Assembly: GCA_000955875.1 (NCBI GenBank)
Contig: JYOE01000007.1
Coordinates: 62,001 to 126,000 of the forward strand
Length of the DNA stretch: 64,000 bases
Direction: 5' to 3'
Source of the DNA: Terrabacter sp. 28
Lineage (GTDB): Bacteria > Actinomycetota > Actinomycetes > Actinomycetales > Dermatophilaceae
The position numbers and the translations under genes were made by a program. Below, piece by piece: positions 32,950 through 41,421 of this stretch (positions are counted from its first letter, which is position 1; every line of letters begins with the position of its first letter). The notes beneath the pieces were generated by a model that saw only the letters and a program-made list of their open reading frames with translations, made no database searches and was not told the DNA's origin.

Positions 32950-34239
32950 TCAGCCCAGCGGCATACGGCGGCCGGCGACGACGGGCCGCAGCACCGCCTC
33001 GACCTCCGGGGTGCAGAACCAGCGACGCACGCAGTCGTCGGCGAGCACGTTGGCCAGCGCCCCGAGCACCATCGACTGGTCGAGGGAGAGGTGGCGACCG
33101 GCGTGGCGTCCCGTACGCGTGTCGACGCTGTCGAGGAAGCCGCCGGGACCGTACGCGCCGAGCTCGTCCTCGATGCGCGCCAAGTTGTCGGCCGCCGCGT
33201 CGGGCTCGACCATGAGGGCCATCGCCGAGGCGTGCGGCGTCACGACGACCTCGCCGTCGCGCTCGCTCGGGTAGCCGTCCGCCTCCCACGCGATCGGGGG
33301 CACCCCGAAGACGGAGTAGCCCTCACCGGGGCACGCCGAGGGACTGAATCCCCAGTAGCCGTAGCCCTTCTCGTCCATCGCGTATTCCCGTTGGAGTGCC
33401 ACGGTGCGCGCCTCGTTGACGCCCCACGTGTCGGGCGCCCACATCGCCTCGGGGACGAAGATCGCCGGCATCAGCGCCTCGAACATCGACCCGCCGAAGG
33501 TCGGCACGACGTCGCGCCCCCGATAGTGACGGACGGGGGTGTCGAGCGAGGCGTAGTGCTCGGGGGGCAGCTGCCCGTGCGCGATGCCGACGTAGCTGGC
33601 GATGCGCGGCTCGGAGTCGAGCAGGTCGTAGTTGTGGCGGGTGTGGAAGACCGGCGCCCTGCCCTCGACGAACGATGCGTGCCGCGTCTGCTCGCCGGGG
33701 TCGACGTCCCAGAACCCGCCGCTCAGGCGGCCGCCGGGGCCCTCCCCACCTGCGGCCGCGTCGTGGAAGACCGCGAACTCCATCCGGTCGAGCACTGCCC
33801 GGGCTTCGGCGGCCACCTCCGGCTCGGCGGCCGCGGCGACCATGAGGCCGGCGGCGAGCCAGCCGTTGTCGACGCTCGACAGGAAGGGCTTGATCGTGCC
33901 GCCGTCGGGCATCCGGTGCAGGAGGGCTCCGGTGCGGTCGTCGTACCAGTTGTAGAACATGCCGCTCTCGTCGTGGACCTCCATCCGCGCGAGGGTGGCG
34001 AACGTGCGGCCGAGGCGCTCACGGCATACGTCGGCGGCGACCAGGCCGAGGTCGCGGGCAGCGACGGTGCACCACAGCAGGCCGCCGATGTTCGTCGGTG
34101 AGGTGTAGCCGCTGCGGGTGCCGGGGTCGAGCGATCCTGCGATCGAGTCGGTCGGCAGGCCCGAGTCGGGGTCGGTCATCGCCTCGAACGAGTGCCACGT
34201 GTCGGCGGCCCAGCGGCGCAGCAGGTCAAGGTCGGGCAC
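32950..34239 (-). CDS. Glucoamylase-like (GH144-like) glycoside hydrolase, cytoplasmic
   Basis: A 429-residue (alpha/alpha)6-barrel-type protein resembling the glycoamylase-like family that includes GH144 endo-beta-1,2-glucanases. Landmarks: SPTNIGGLLW, MFYNWYDDRTG, SSVDNGWLAAGL, TFGGSMFEALMPAIF and GFSPSACPGEGYSVFGVPP. No signal peptide is present, unlike many characterised secreted members, so it should act on imported oligosaccharides. GTG start follows AAGGA at seven bases; the long frame continues upstream but has no better start. It lies in a beta-glucan-type locus with a LacI regulator upstream. Exact linkage specificity is inferred from the neighbours. Confidence 0.78.
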   Translation of the reverse strand: MPDLDLLRRWAADTWHSFEAMTDPDSGLPTDSIAGSLDPGTRSGYTSPTNIGGLLWCTVAARDLGLVAADVCRERLGRTFATLARMEVHDESGMFYNWYDDRTGALLHRMPDGGTIKPFLSSVDNGWLAAGLMVAAAAEPEVAAEARAVLDRMEFAVFHDAAAGGEGPGGRLSGGFWDVDPGEQTRHASFVEGRAPVFHTRHNYDLLDSEPRIASYVGIAHGQLPPEHYASLDTPVRHYRGRDVVPTFGGSMFEALMPAIFVPEAMWAPDTWGVNEARTVALQREYAMDEKGYGYWGFSPSACPGEGYSVFGVPPIAWEADGYPSERDGEVVVTPHASAMALMVEPDAAADNLARIEDELGAYGPGGFLDSVDTRTGRHAGRHLSLDQSMVLGALANVLADDCVRRWFCTPEVEAVLRPVVAGRRMPLG

Positions 34240-34264
34240 AGGGATTCCTTGGGGGGTTCGGGGA

Positions 34265-34384
34265 CGTCGGAAACTGAGCACTCGACCGGAATGTGAGCGC
34301 TCCCTCCCGTCGAGTGCTCACTTTCCGGCGTCGGGAACTGAGCACTCGACGAGGCGGAGGCGTCGGGGACTGAGCACTCGATGG
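34265..34384. repeat. Cluster of four copies of a dispersed repeat (TGAGCACTCGAC family)
   Basis: Copies at 34265-34288 (+), 34308-34330 (-), 34330-34352 (+) and 34361-34384 (+) share the core GGRAACTGAGCACTCGAC or its complement, framed by CGTCG and CGACG that can pair within one copy. The first two copies face each other and can form a long hairpin. They fill the gap between the LacI stop and the GH144-like start. Related copies occur near 50.5 and 60.3 kb. Confidence 0.8.
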
Positions 34385-34396
34385 AGAAGGCGGGGG

Positions 34397-35440
34397 TCAG
34401 GCTCCGGCGACGGAGGTGGGGTCCCAGTCGCAGCCGCACGAGCCACGCACGACGAGCCGGGTGGGCAGCACCTGTGGCTGCACGTCGAACCTGCGGCCGC
34501 CGATGCGCTCGTGCAACCGGATCGCCGCCCACCGCCCCAGCTCGCGCATCGGCTGCTGCACGGTGGTGAGGCCGGGGGCCAGGTAGCGCGACGTCATGAT
34601 GTCGTCGAAGCCGACCACGGCCACGTCGTCGGGCACGCGGCGACCCTCACGCGCGAGCATCACCATCGTCGCGAGGGCGAGCTCGTCGTTGGCGCAGACG
34701 AGCCCGTCGAACGTGGCACCTGACGCCTCGGCCGCGAGCAGCTGCTCGACGACGCTCTTGCCCGACGCCTCCTCGTACCTCACCCGGATCGGGTCGACGG
34801 CCTCCACCCCGCGCTTGCGCGCCAGGGCGTGCTGGAAGCCGCGGTAGCGCTCCGAGATGTCGTGCGAGTCGTCGGGGTCGCCGACGAAGACGAGGCGGGT
34901 GCGCCCGTGGTCGAGCAGGTGGCGGGTCAGCTCGGCCGAGCTGATGAAGTTCTCGACCTGCACCGAGTCGCAGCCCTCGACGGCCTCACGAGCGACGAGC
35001 ACGGTCGGGGTGGTCTTGACGATCTGGCGGATCAGCGACTCGCTGATGGTGTCGTTGGCGACGACGATGCCGTCGATGCGACCGAGGATCTTGCGCACCG
35101 ACGCCTCGGCGTCCTTGGACGCGTCGCACACGACGACGACCACGGACTGCCCGTCGCGCGCCGCCGTCGACTCGAAGCCCGACAGCAGCTCCGAGTAGTA
35201 CGGCCCCGCCAGCCCGGGCAGCACGAGCCCGTGCGTCTCGTGGGTGGGCACGTCGACGGGCCGGCCGGCCCGCAGCGGCACGTACTCGAGGTCCTCGACG
35301 GCCCGGAGCACCCGCTGGCGCGTCTTCGCCGAGGCCGGCGTGGAGCCGCTGAGCACCCGCGACACGGTGGCGATGGACACACCGGCGCGCTCGGCCACCG
35401 TGTAGATGGTGACCGGGCGGTCATCGTGCTCCGTCGACAC
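34397..35440 (-). CDS. LacI-family transcriptional regulator
   Basis: A 347-residue repressor. HTH: TIYTVAERAGVSIATVSRVL (about residues 10-30); hinge and effector domain with HGLVLPGLAGPYYSELLSG, CANDELALATMVML and VAVVGFDDIMTSRYLAPGLTTV. GTG start after GAGGGAG. It sits between the Opp/Dpp-type importer and the GH144-like/MalEFG genes, all on the same strand, and is the likely regulator of the carbohydrate locus. I did not find a confident operator palindrome for it. Confidence 0.93.
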   Translation of the reverse strand: MSTEHDDRPVTIYTVAERAGVSIATVSRVLSGSTPASAKTRQRVLRAVEDLEYVPLRAGRPVDVPTHETHGLVLPGLAGPYYSELLSGFESTAARDGQSVVVVVCDASKDAEASVRKILGRIDGIVVANDTISESLIRQIVKTTPTVLVAREAVEGCDSVQVENFISSAELTRHLLDHGRTRLVFVGDPDDSHDISERYRGFQHALARKRGVEAVDPIRVRYEEASGKSVVEQLLAAEASGATFDGLVCANDELALATMVMLAREGRRVPDDVAVVGFDDIMTSRYLAPGLTTVQQPMRELGRWAAIRLHERIGGRRFDVQPQVLPTRLVVRGSCGCDWDPTSVAGA

Positions 35441-35613
35441 CCACGCTCCCTCGCTCGGGGTCAACTGTGCACGCCGCCACGACGCTCCACAACCCGGGCG
35501 TCGAGAGTCTCGCACCGTGGCCACGCGCGCCCTGCGACGCGCCGCTCGGGCACCGGGGCCGTATGCCGCCGGGCCGGGCCGGCGAGCGCAGGCGCCGTCA
35601 CGCGGGTGGCCAC

Positions 35614-35652
35614 GTCGCGGTGGGCCGGCGCTCCCTGCCGGTCCACCGCGAC
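35614..35652 (-). terminator. Strong hairpin after the Opp/Dpp-type operon
   Basis: GTCGCGGTGGGCCGGC and GCCGGTCCACCGCGAC pair at 15 of 16 positions around a 7-base loop, 20 bases past the stop of the fused ATPase gene. It separates the importer operon from the lacI-family gene. Confidence 0.75.
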
Positions 35653-35672
35653 GCGCCGTCGGTGGGGGCGCC

Positions 35673-37526
35673 TCAGAACGGGTTGGGGATCGCATCGATG
35701 AGCTTGCGGGTGTAGGCGTCGCTCGGGTCGCGGATGACCTTGAGGGTCTGGCCCTGCTCGACCACCTTGCCGTTGTTGAGCACGATGACCTCGTCGGCGA
35801 GCATGCGCGCGCTCAGCAGGTCGTGCGTGATGTAGAGGATGCCGACGTCCTTGCTCTGCACGAGGTCGTTGAGCAGCTCGAGGATCTCGGCGCGGATCGA
35901 GACGTCGAGGCTCGAGATCGGCTCGTCGGCGACGATGATCTCCGGCTCGACGGCGAGCGCCTTGGCGATGACGACGCGCTGGCGCTGGCCGCCCGACAGC
36001 TCGTAGCCGTAGCGGTTGACGAACCGCTCGCTCGGGGTGAGCGCGACCGTCTCGAGCAGCTCCTTGACCCGCTCGCGCAAGGCGTCGCCGCGCAGCCCGT
36101 GGTAGTTCGCGAGCGGCCTGGCGAGGATGTAGCCGATGCGCTTCGCCGGGTTGATCGAGCTGTAGGGGTCCTGGAAGACCATCTGCACGTCGCTGCGGTA
36201 GTCGCGCAGCGAGCGGCCCCGGAACCCCGACACCTCCTGGTCGCCCTTCGGGCCGTGGAAGACGATGCGCCCGCTCGTCGGGCTGTCGACGCCGGTGATC
36301 ATCCGCGCCAGCGTCGACTTGCCGCTGCCGCTCTGGCCGACGAGGGCCGTCACCTCGCCCTTGCGCAGCACGAAGCTCGCGTCGGTGACCGCCTCGGTGC
36401 GCTGGACCGCGAGCCCGCGACGTCGGGTGAAGACCTTCGACACGTTCTCCACGGAGAGCACGACGTCGCCGCGCAGGGCCTGGGTCGACTCCTCTGCCGT
36501 CTTGACGAACTGCGGCCCCTCGAAAGTGCGCCTGGGCTCGCCGTGCTCGCCCGACCCTCCTTCACGCTGCTGGGCCTCGGCGACGATGCAGGCGGCCCGT
36601 CCGGCGCCGAGCGGCACGATCGGTGGGTCGACCTCGGCGCACCGGGCGACCCGTTCGGGGCAGCGCGGCGCGAAGCTGCAGCCCACGATCGGCAGGCTGA
36701 GGTCCGGAGGTCGACCGGGCACGTAGGTGATCCGCACGGTCTCGGCGCGCGGGTCACCGTACGAGCCGAGCAGCCCCTTGGAGTACGGGTGGAGGGGCTG
36801 GGCCAGGAGCGCACCGGCCGGCTGCTCCTCGACGATGCGACCGGCGTACATCACGAGGATGCGGTCGGACAGGTCGAGCACGGTGCCGATGTCGTGGCTG
36901 ATGAAGAGCACGGCGAAGCCCTGCTCGGCCTGCAGCCGGCGCACGTTCTCGAGGATCGAGTGCTGCACGACCACGTCGAGACCCGTCGTCGGCTCGTCGA
37001 GCAGGATGAACTTCGGCTCGAGGGCCAGGGCGAGCGCGAGGTTGACACGCTGGCGCATGCCGCCCGACAGCTCGTGCGGGAACGCGGAGACGAACTTGTG
37101 GTCGATGATCACCATGTCGAAGAGCTGCTTGATGCGTTCGGTGACCTTGTGCCCGCGCAGGTTCGAGTGCTGTTCGATGACGTCGCGGAACTGCGCCTCG
37201 ACCCGCGTGACGGGATTGAGGGCGTTCATGCTGCTCTGGAACACCGTCGAGATGTCGCGCCAGCGCAGGTCGCGCAGCTCGTCCTCCGACAGGTCCGTGA
37301 TGTCGGTGCCGTCGAAGGTGATGCTGCCGCCGCTGATGCGGCCGGGCCGCTGGAGCAGCCGCAGCAGCGCCGTGCCGAGCGTCGTCTTGCCCGAGCCGGA
37401 CTCGCCGATGAGTCCGACGAACTCGCCCGGCTCGATGGAGAAGCTGACGTCCTGGACGGCGTCGAGCGGCCGGTGGGCCTTCGGTTCGTAGCGGACCGAG
37501 AGGTTCTTCACGTCGAGCAGGCTCAT
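35673..37526 (-). CDS. Fused double ATPase of Opp/Dpp-type ABC importer
   Basis: A 617-residue protein with two complete nucleotide-binding domains equivalent to OppD/DppD and OppF/DppF. Domain 1: Walker A GESGSGKT, signature ELSGGMRQR, Walker B ILLDEPTTGLD, then the iron-sulphur-type Cys motif CSFAPRCPERVARC. Domain 2: GQSGSGKS, ELSGGQRQR, IIVADEPISSLD. The start overlaps the permease stop by four bases (ATGA). Fusing both ATPases ensures equal amounts. In this locus it probably powers oligosaccharide rather than peptide uptake. Confidence 0.94.
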   Translation of the reverse strand: MSLLDVKNLSVRYEPKAHRPLDAVQDVSFSIEPGEFVGLIGESGSGKTTLGTALLRLLQRPGRISGGSITFDGTDITDLSEDELRDLRWRDISTVFQSSMNALNPVTRVEAQFRDVIEQHSNLRGHKVTERIKQLFDMVIIDHKFVSAFPHELSGGMRQRVNLALALALEPKFILLDEPTTGLDVVVQHSILENVRRLQAEQGFAVLFISHDIGTVLDLSDRILVMYAGRIVEEQPAGALLAQPLHPYSKGLLGSYGDPRAETVRITYVPGRPPDLSLPIVGCSFAPRCPERVARCAEVDPPIVPLGAGRAACIVAEAQQREGGSGEHGEPRRTFEGPQFVKTAEESTQALRGDVVLSVENVSKVFTRRRGLAVQRTEAVTDASFVLRKGEVTALVGQSGSGKSTLARMITGVDSPTSGRIVFHGPKGDQEVSGFRGRSLRDYRSDVQMVFQDPYSSINPAKRIGYILARPLANYHGLRGDALRERVKELLETVALTPSERFVNRYGYELSGGQRQRVVIAKALAVEPEIIVADEPISSLDVSIRAEILELLNDLVQSKDVGILYITHDLLSARMLADEVIVLNNGKVVEQGQTLKVIRDPSDAYTRKLIDAIPNPF

Positions 37527-38455
37527 GCGTCCTCCCTGAGGTGCGGGTTGCTCAGCAGGTCGACACCGAAGTTGATGAAGGCCATGCCGGTCATGAGGAT
37601 GGCGAGGACGAGGCCGGGCACGAAGACCCACAGCCACAGTCCCTGCGTGATCGCGCCCTGGGCGTTGGCCTGGTAGAGCATCGTGCCCCACGAGACGCTC
37701 TGCGAGTCACCGAGGCCGAGCACGGCGAGGCCGGCCTCGGCGCCGATCGCCCCCGTGGCCGAGCCGACGAAGGCCGCCGCGACGAGCGAGCTCATGTTGG
37801 GCATGATCTCGCGGAAGACGATGCGCATCGTGCCCTCGCCCGAGAACTTCGCCGCCGTGACGAAGTCGCGGTTGCGCAGCGTGATGATCTGCGCGCGCTT
37901 CGCCCTGGCGCCGCCCGCCCACGAGGTGATCGCGATGACGCCGACGATGAGCCAGACGCCACGCACCTCGGAGTAGGCCACGAGCGTGATGATGAGCGGC
38001 AGCGTCGGGATGACGAGCGCGACGTTCGTGATGAACGAGAGGATGTCGTCGACGATGGTGCCCTCGGCGTAGCCAGAGATCATGCCGATGACAAGGGCGA
38101 TCATCGTGGCGAGCAGCCCGCCGAAGAGGCCGACCAGCAACGAGATCCGTGATCCGTAGATGAGCTGTGAGGCGATGTCGCGACCGTCGGTGGTCGTGCC
38201 GAGCCAGTTCTCGCCGCTCGCGCCGGCCAGCGGCGTGAACGAGGAGTCGAGCGGGTCGTGCGGTGCGACGAGCGGCGCGAAGACGGCGACGAGCACGTAG
38301 GCGGCGACGATGACGATGCCGATGCGCGCCTTCCTGCTGCTCCACACCACCTGCCACCAGCGGTCGGGACGCTCGACGTCGGGCACCTGCTCGACGTTGG
38401 ACGTCTGGGCCGGGTCACCCTCTGCCATCACGTCGTTCAGCGGTGTGGTGGTCAT
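37523..38455 (-). CDS. Opp/Dpp-type ABC importer permease (DppC-like)
   Basis: A 310-residue permease with six membrane helices; the N-terminal cytoplasmic tail of about 40 residues and the FAPLVAPHDPLD motif are typical of the OppC/DppC family, as is ENWLGTTTDGRDI. The coupling region reads NRDFVTAAKFSGEGTMRIVFREIMPN. It overlaps both neighbours by four bases (ATGA at each end). Confidence 0.93.
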   Translation of the reverse strand: MTTTPLNDVMAEGDPAQTSNVEQVPDVERPDRWWQVVWSSRKARIGIVIVAAYVLVAVFAPLVAPHDPLDSSFTPLAGASGENWLGTTTDGRDIASQLIYGSRISLLVGLFGGLLATMIALVIGMISGYAEGTIVDDILSFITNVALVIPTLPLIITLVAYSEVRGVWLIVGVIAITSWAGGARAKRAQIITLRNRDFVTAAKFSGEGTMRIVFREIMPNMSSLVAAAFVGSATGAIGAEAGLAVLGLGDSQSVSWGTMLYQANAQGAITQGLWLWVFVPGLVLAILMTGMAFINFGVDLLSNPHLREDA

Positions 38456-39441
38456 GACTCCGCCCTCCTCGCACGCGGGTCGAGCACTCCGTAGAGCAGG
38501 TCGGCGACGAGGTTCGCGATGAGCACCCCGACGGTCGTGAGCAGCATGAGGGTCTGCAGCAGCGGGTAGTCCTTGTTCTCGACGGCCTCGCCCATGAGCC
38601 GCCCCAGGCCCGGGTAGTCGAACGCCTGCTCGACGAGGATCGCGCCGCCGAGCACGCCGCCGAGGGCGAGCGCGAAGCCGGTCACGCTGGGCAGCAGGGC
38701 GTTTCGTGCTGCGTACTTGAGCGCGACGACCCGGTCGGGCAGGCCCTTGGCCTTCGCGAGCCGGATGTAGTCCTCGCCGAGGTTCATGATCATCGTGTTG
38801 CGCATGCCGAGGATCCAGCCGATGGGCGTCACGATGAGCAGCGCCAGCGCCGGCAGGAACGAGTGCGACACGGCCTCCTGGATGAACGCGAAGTTCAAGC
38901 CGGGAGTGGACTCCTCGTAGCCGCCCGACGTCGGGAACCAGCCGAGCGTGTAGCCGAACACGTAGAGCAGCAGCAAGGCGATCCAGAACGGCTGGAGCGT
39001 GCCGAGGAAGGTCGATCCCAGGGTCACGACGGAGTCGAAGCGCGAGTTGCGACGCCACGCGGCATACGCCCCGAGCACGATTCCGACCGCGAACGACAGC
39101 ACCTGGGTGACCGTCACGAGGACGACCGTCCACCAGAAGGCCTGCCCGATCACCTCGGTCACCTTGAAGGGGTAGTAGCTGTAGGACAGGCCGAAGTTGC
39201 CGCGGACCAGCTCGCCGAGGTACGTCGCGTACTGCTGGAGCAGCGACCCGTCGGGCGCCCCGAGCATGGCGCGCATCGCGCGCACCTGCGCCGGGTCGAG
39301 CGCGGCGTCCTTGCCCGCCAGCTTCTTGACGATGATCTCGGCCGGGTCGCCCGGCTGGAGACGGGGGATGAGGAAGTTCAGGGTCACCACGGCCCAAAGG
39401 GTCGCGACGAAGAAGCCGAACTTCCGTGCGAAGTACTTCAT
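38452..39441 (-). CDS. Opp/Dpp-type ABC importer permease (DppB-like)
   Basis: A 329-residue permease. It begins KYFARKFGFFVATLWAVVTLNFLIPRLQPGDP, in pieces typical of OppB/DppB, with six helices and a long extracytoplasmic loop after helix 1. The coupling loop is EDYIRLAKAKGLPDRVVALKYAARN. The ATG follows the inter-cistronic hairpin at 39476-39513; it overlaps the next permease by four bases. Confidence 0.94.
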   Translation of the reverse strand: MKYFARKFGFFVATLWAVVTLNFLIPRLQPGDPAEIIVKKLAGKDAALDPAQVRAMRAMLGAPDGSLLQQYATYLGELVRGNFGLSYSYYPFKVTEVIGQAFWWTVVLVTVTQVLSFAVGIVLGAYAAWRRNSRFDSVVTLGSTFLGTLQPFWIALLLLYVFGYTLGWFPTSGGYEESTPGLNFAFIQEAVSHSFLPALALLIVTPIGWILGMRNTMIMNLGEDYIRLAKAKGLPDRVVALKYAARNALLPSVTGFALALGGVLGGAILVEQAFDYPGLGRLMGEAVENKDYPLLQTLMLLTTVGVLIANLVADLLYGVLDPRARRAES

Positions 39442-39475
39442 GCCAACCTCACCTTCGTGTCACGCCGCGCCCCGG

Positions 39476-39513
39476 CGGGGTGGCCTCGCGCGGGTTCACG
39501 CGAGCCCACCCCG
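39476..39513 (-). other. Inter-cistronic hairpin between binding-protein and permease genes
   Basis: CGGGGTGGCCTCGCG and CGCGAGCCCACCCCG pair at 14 of 15 positions around an 8-base loop in the 92-base gap. Such stems often protect the binding-protein message or thin out downstream transcription, giving excess binding protein over transporter. Confidence 0.7.
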
Positions 39514-39533
39514 ACGGGTGTGCGGGGTCCGGA

Positions 39534-41225
39534 TCAGTTGGGCGCGCTGAGCCGCGTCATGACGAGGAGCCGGTCGTCCGACGGGTTGGCGTACGGGTTC
39601 TCCTCGCTCGGCCAGCCGACCGCCTTGTCGGTGCGGTAGATGATGCGGGCCGGGGCGTAGATGAGCGGGGTCACCGGGAACTTCGTCATCATCGTCTCGA
39701 CGAGCTCACCGAGGTACTTCTTCTGGTCGGCCTCGTCCGTCGACTCCGACAGGTTCTTGACCGACTCGTCGACGGCCGGGTCGCTGAAGCGGCCGACGTT
39801 CGGCAGCACCTCCGCGGGCTTGGGGAACTGCTTGCTCGAGAGCTTGGCGCCGATGTTCTTCGCCAGCTCGCACCCGCCGTGCAGGTACTCGAGCATGAGC
39901 TGGAAGTCGCCGCTCTTCTTCTGCCCGTCCACCGAGTCGGGTGCGGACGCGGTGACCTTGGTGTTGACGCCCGCGGCGTTCATGCCCTGGGCGACGACGT
40001 CGGCAATGGCCTGGTAGTCGATGAACCCGGCCTGGACCGAGAAGTTCACGGCGAGCGGCGAGCCGTCGGGGTTGGTGCGCTTGCCGTCGGGGCCCTTCTT
40101 GTAGCCGGCCGCGTCGAGCAGCTGGTTCGCCTTCGCGACGTCGAACGGGATGACGGTGTCCTTGCCGGCGTACTTCTCCGGGAGGAGGTTGTTCATCGAC
40201 GGCAGCTTGAGGCCGGTCTGGCTCGACGGCTTCATGATGCCGTAGGTCGCCTTCGTCGACATGGCCTGCTTGTCCATCGCGTAGCTGATGGCCTCGCGGA
40301 ACTTCTCGTCGTTGAACGGCGCCTTCTGGTCGTTGCCCGTGAGCACGGTCGAGCCGTTCGGCGCGTAGTAGAAGTGGTTGTTCTTGGGGTCGGCGTCGAC
40401 GAACGTCTTCTGCGGGTTCGGGATCTCGCCCCAGTACGCGTCGAGCTGGCCCGAGCGCAGCTTGAGAGCCGCCTGCGAGGCGTCGTAGGTGCCCTCGAGG
40501 ACGAGCTTCTGCACCTTGATCTTGTCGGCCTGCCAGTAGTCCGGGCGGCGCTCGAGCACGAGGCGTCGGCCGTTGTAGCTGCCGACCTTGAACGGGCCGG
40601 TGAAGACCGGGCTCTTGTCGACGTACTTCGACGGGTCGCCGACGGCCCCGTAGTAGTGCTCGGGAAGGATCTTCGTGGAGATGATGCCGTCGTACTTCGG
40701 GGCGGCGTTGCCGGTGAACTCGAAGACGACCTTGTTGCCCTCGGCGGTCACCGACTTCGCGGGTGCGCCGAAGGTGTCGTTCCAGACGCCGGCCTTGTCG
40801 ATGGCCGGGTACTGCTTGCCGAGGTTGAACGTGAAGGCGACGTCCTTGGCGGTGAAGGGCTTGCCGTCGCTCCACTTGACGCCGTCACGGATATCGAGGG
40901 TGAGCTTCGTGGCGCCCTCCCACGTCGACTTCGTCGCGAGCCAAGGCGTCTCCTCGCACGTGAGGTTGTTGCGCACGATGAGCGGCTCGTAGAGCCAGTT
41001 CGAGGTGAGCGGCTTGGGCGAGTTGGGGTTGTAGTTGACCAGGCCGCCGACGGTCGCGTCCGCGTCGGACGGGAAGGTCAGCTGGGCGATCATGCCGCCG
41101 CCACCGCTGCTGGCCGCGCCCTCGCTCTCCTTCTGCTTCGCGCTGCCGGCGCAGCCGGTCAGGGCCAGGGCAGCGGCGGTCAGACCGGTCACCATCAGTG
41201 TGGGTTTCGTGCGAGTCAGCGTCAT
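39534..41225 (-). CDS. Family-5 solute-binding lipoprotein of Opp/Dpp-type importer
   Basis: A 563-residue lipoprotein with lipobox ALTGC and a Gly/Ser linker. The family-5 fold is recognisable from LTLDIRDGVKWSDGKPFTAKDVAFTF in pieces, GTYDASQAALKLRSGQLDAYW, FNDEKFREAISYAMDK and FPVTPLIYAPARIIY. Family-5 proteins bind peptides, but several bind beta-linked oligosaccharides. Divergence from GH94-GH3-GH35 genes argues for the latter here. Start ATG after GGAGC. The 196-base upstream region is shared with the phosphorylase gene. Confidence 0.92.
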   Translation of the reverse strand: MTLTRTKPTLMVTGLTAAALALTGCAGSAKQKESEGAASSGGGGMIAQLTFPSDADATVGGLVNYNPNSPKPLTSNWLYEPLIVRNNLTCEETPWLATKSTWEGATKLTLDIRDGVKWSDGKPFTAKDVAFTFNLGKQYPAIDKAGVWNDTFGAPAKSVTAEGNKVVFEFTGNAAPKYDGIISTKILPEHYYGAVGDPSKYVDKSPVFTGPFKVGSYNGRRLVLERRPDYWQADKIKVQKLVLEGTYDASQAALKLRSGQLDAYWGEIPNPQKTFVDADPKNNHFYYAPNGSTVLTGNDQKAPFNDEKFREAISYAMDKQAMSTKATYGIMKPSSQTGLKLPSMNNLLPEKYAGKDTVIPFDVAKANQLLDAAGYKKGPDGKRTNPDGSPLAVNFSVQAGFIDYQAIADVVAQGMNAAGVNTKVTASAPDSVDGQKKSGDFQLMLEYLHGGCELAKNIGAKLSSKQFPKPAEVLPNVGRFSDPAVDESVKNLSESTDEADQKKYLGELVETMMTKFPVTPLIYAPARIIYRTDKAVGWPSEENPYANPSDDRLLVMTRLSAPN

Positions 41226-41278
41226 TGCAGAGCTCCGTCAGTCGTTCGTCATGGGTTCGTGAGGGGCGGATTTCCGTC

Positions 41279-41309
41279 AGGTTAGGGGCGCTCTGATCAC
41301 TGCTGTCAA
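41279..41309 (-). promoter_or_regulatory. Possible promoter of the Opp/Dpp-type operon
   Basis: On the minus strand TTGACA (41309-41304) and TAACCT (41284-41279) are 19 bases apart, a good -35 with a poor -10 and a long spacer. CGCTCTG is repeated 21 bases apart within the same stretch and flanks it. Confidence 0.35.
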
Positions 41310-41329
41310 CGCTCTGGAGGCATGTAACT

Positions 41330-41367
41330 ACTTTCATGGGGTTCGTCGTGCGTGGTCTGACTTTCAT
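41330..41367. promoter_or_regulatory. Direct repeats in AT-rich divergent region
   Basis: ACTTTCAT occurs at 41330-41337 and again at 41360-41367, exactly 30 bases (about three helical turns) apart, inside an unusually AT-rich stretch that continues TTGTTTTCAAGG. It lies between the divergent phosphorylase and binding-protein genes and is a plausible activator or repressor site. Confidence 0.4.
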
Positions 41368-41421
41368 TTGTTTTCAAGGTGATTCAGCCTGTCCTCCAAA
41401 GAAGGCCGCTGGTAGGAATGA

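Noticed and set aside
34265..34384. CRISPR-like repeat array
   Set aside because: Copies are in both orientations with irregular spacing and no cas genes; dispersed copies lie elsewhere.
35673..41225. Annotating the Opp/Dpp-type importer as a peptide transporter
   Set aside because: Family membership alone does not decide; divergence from glucan-degrading genes favours an oligosaccharide.
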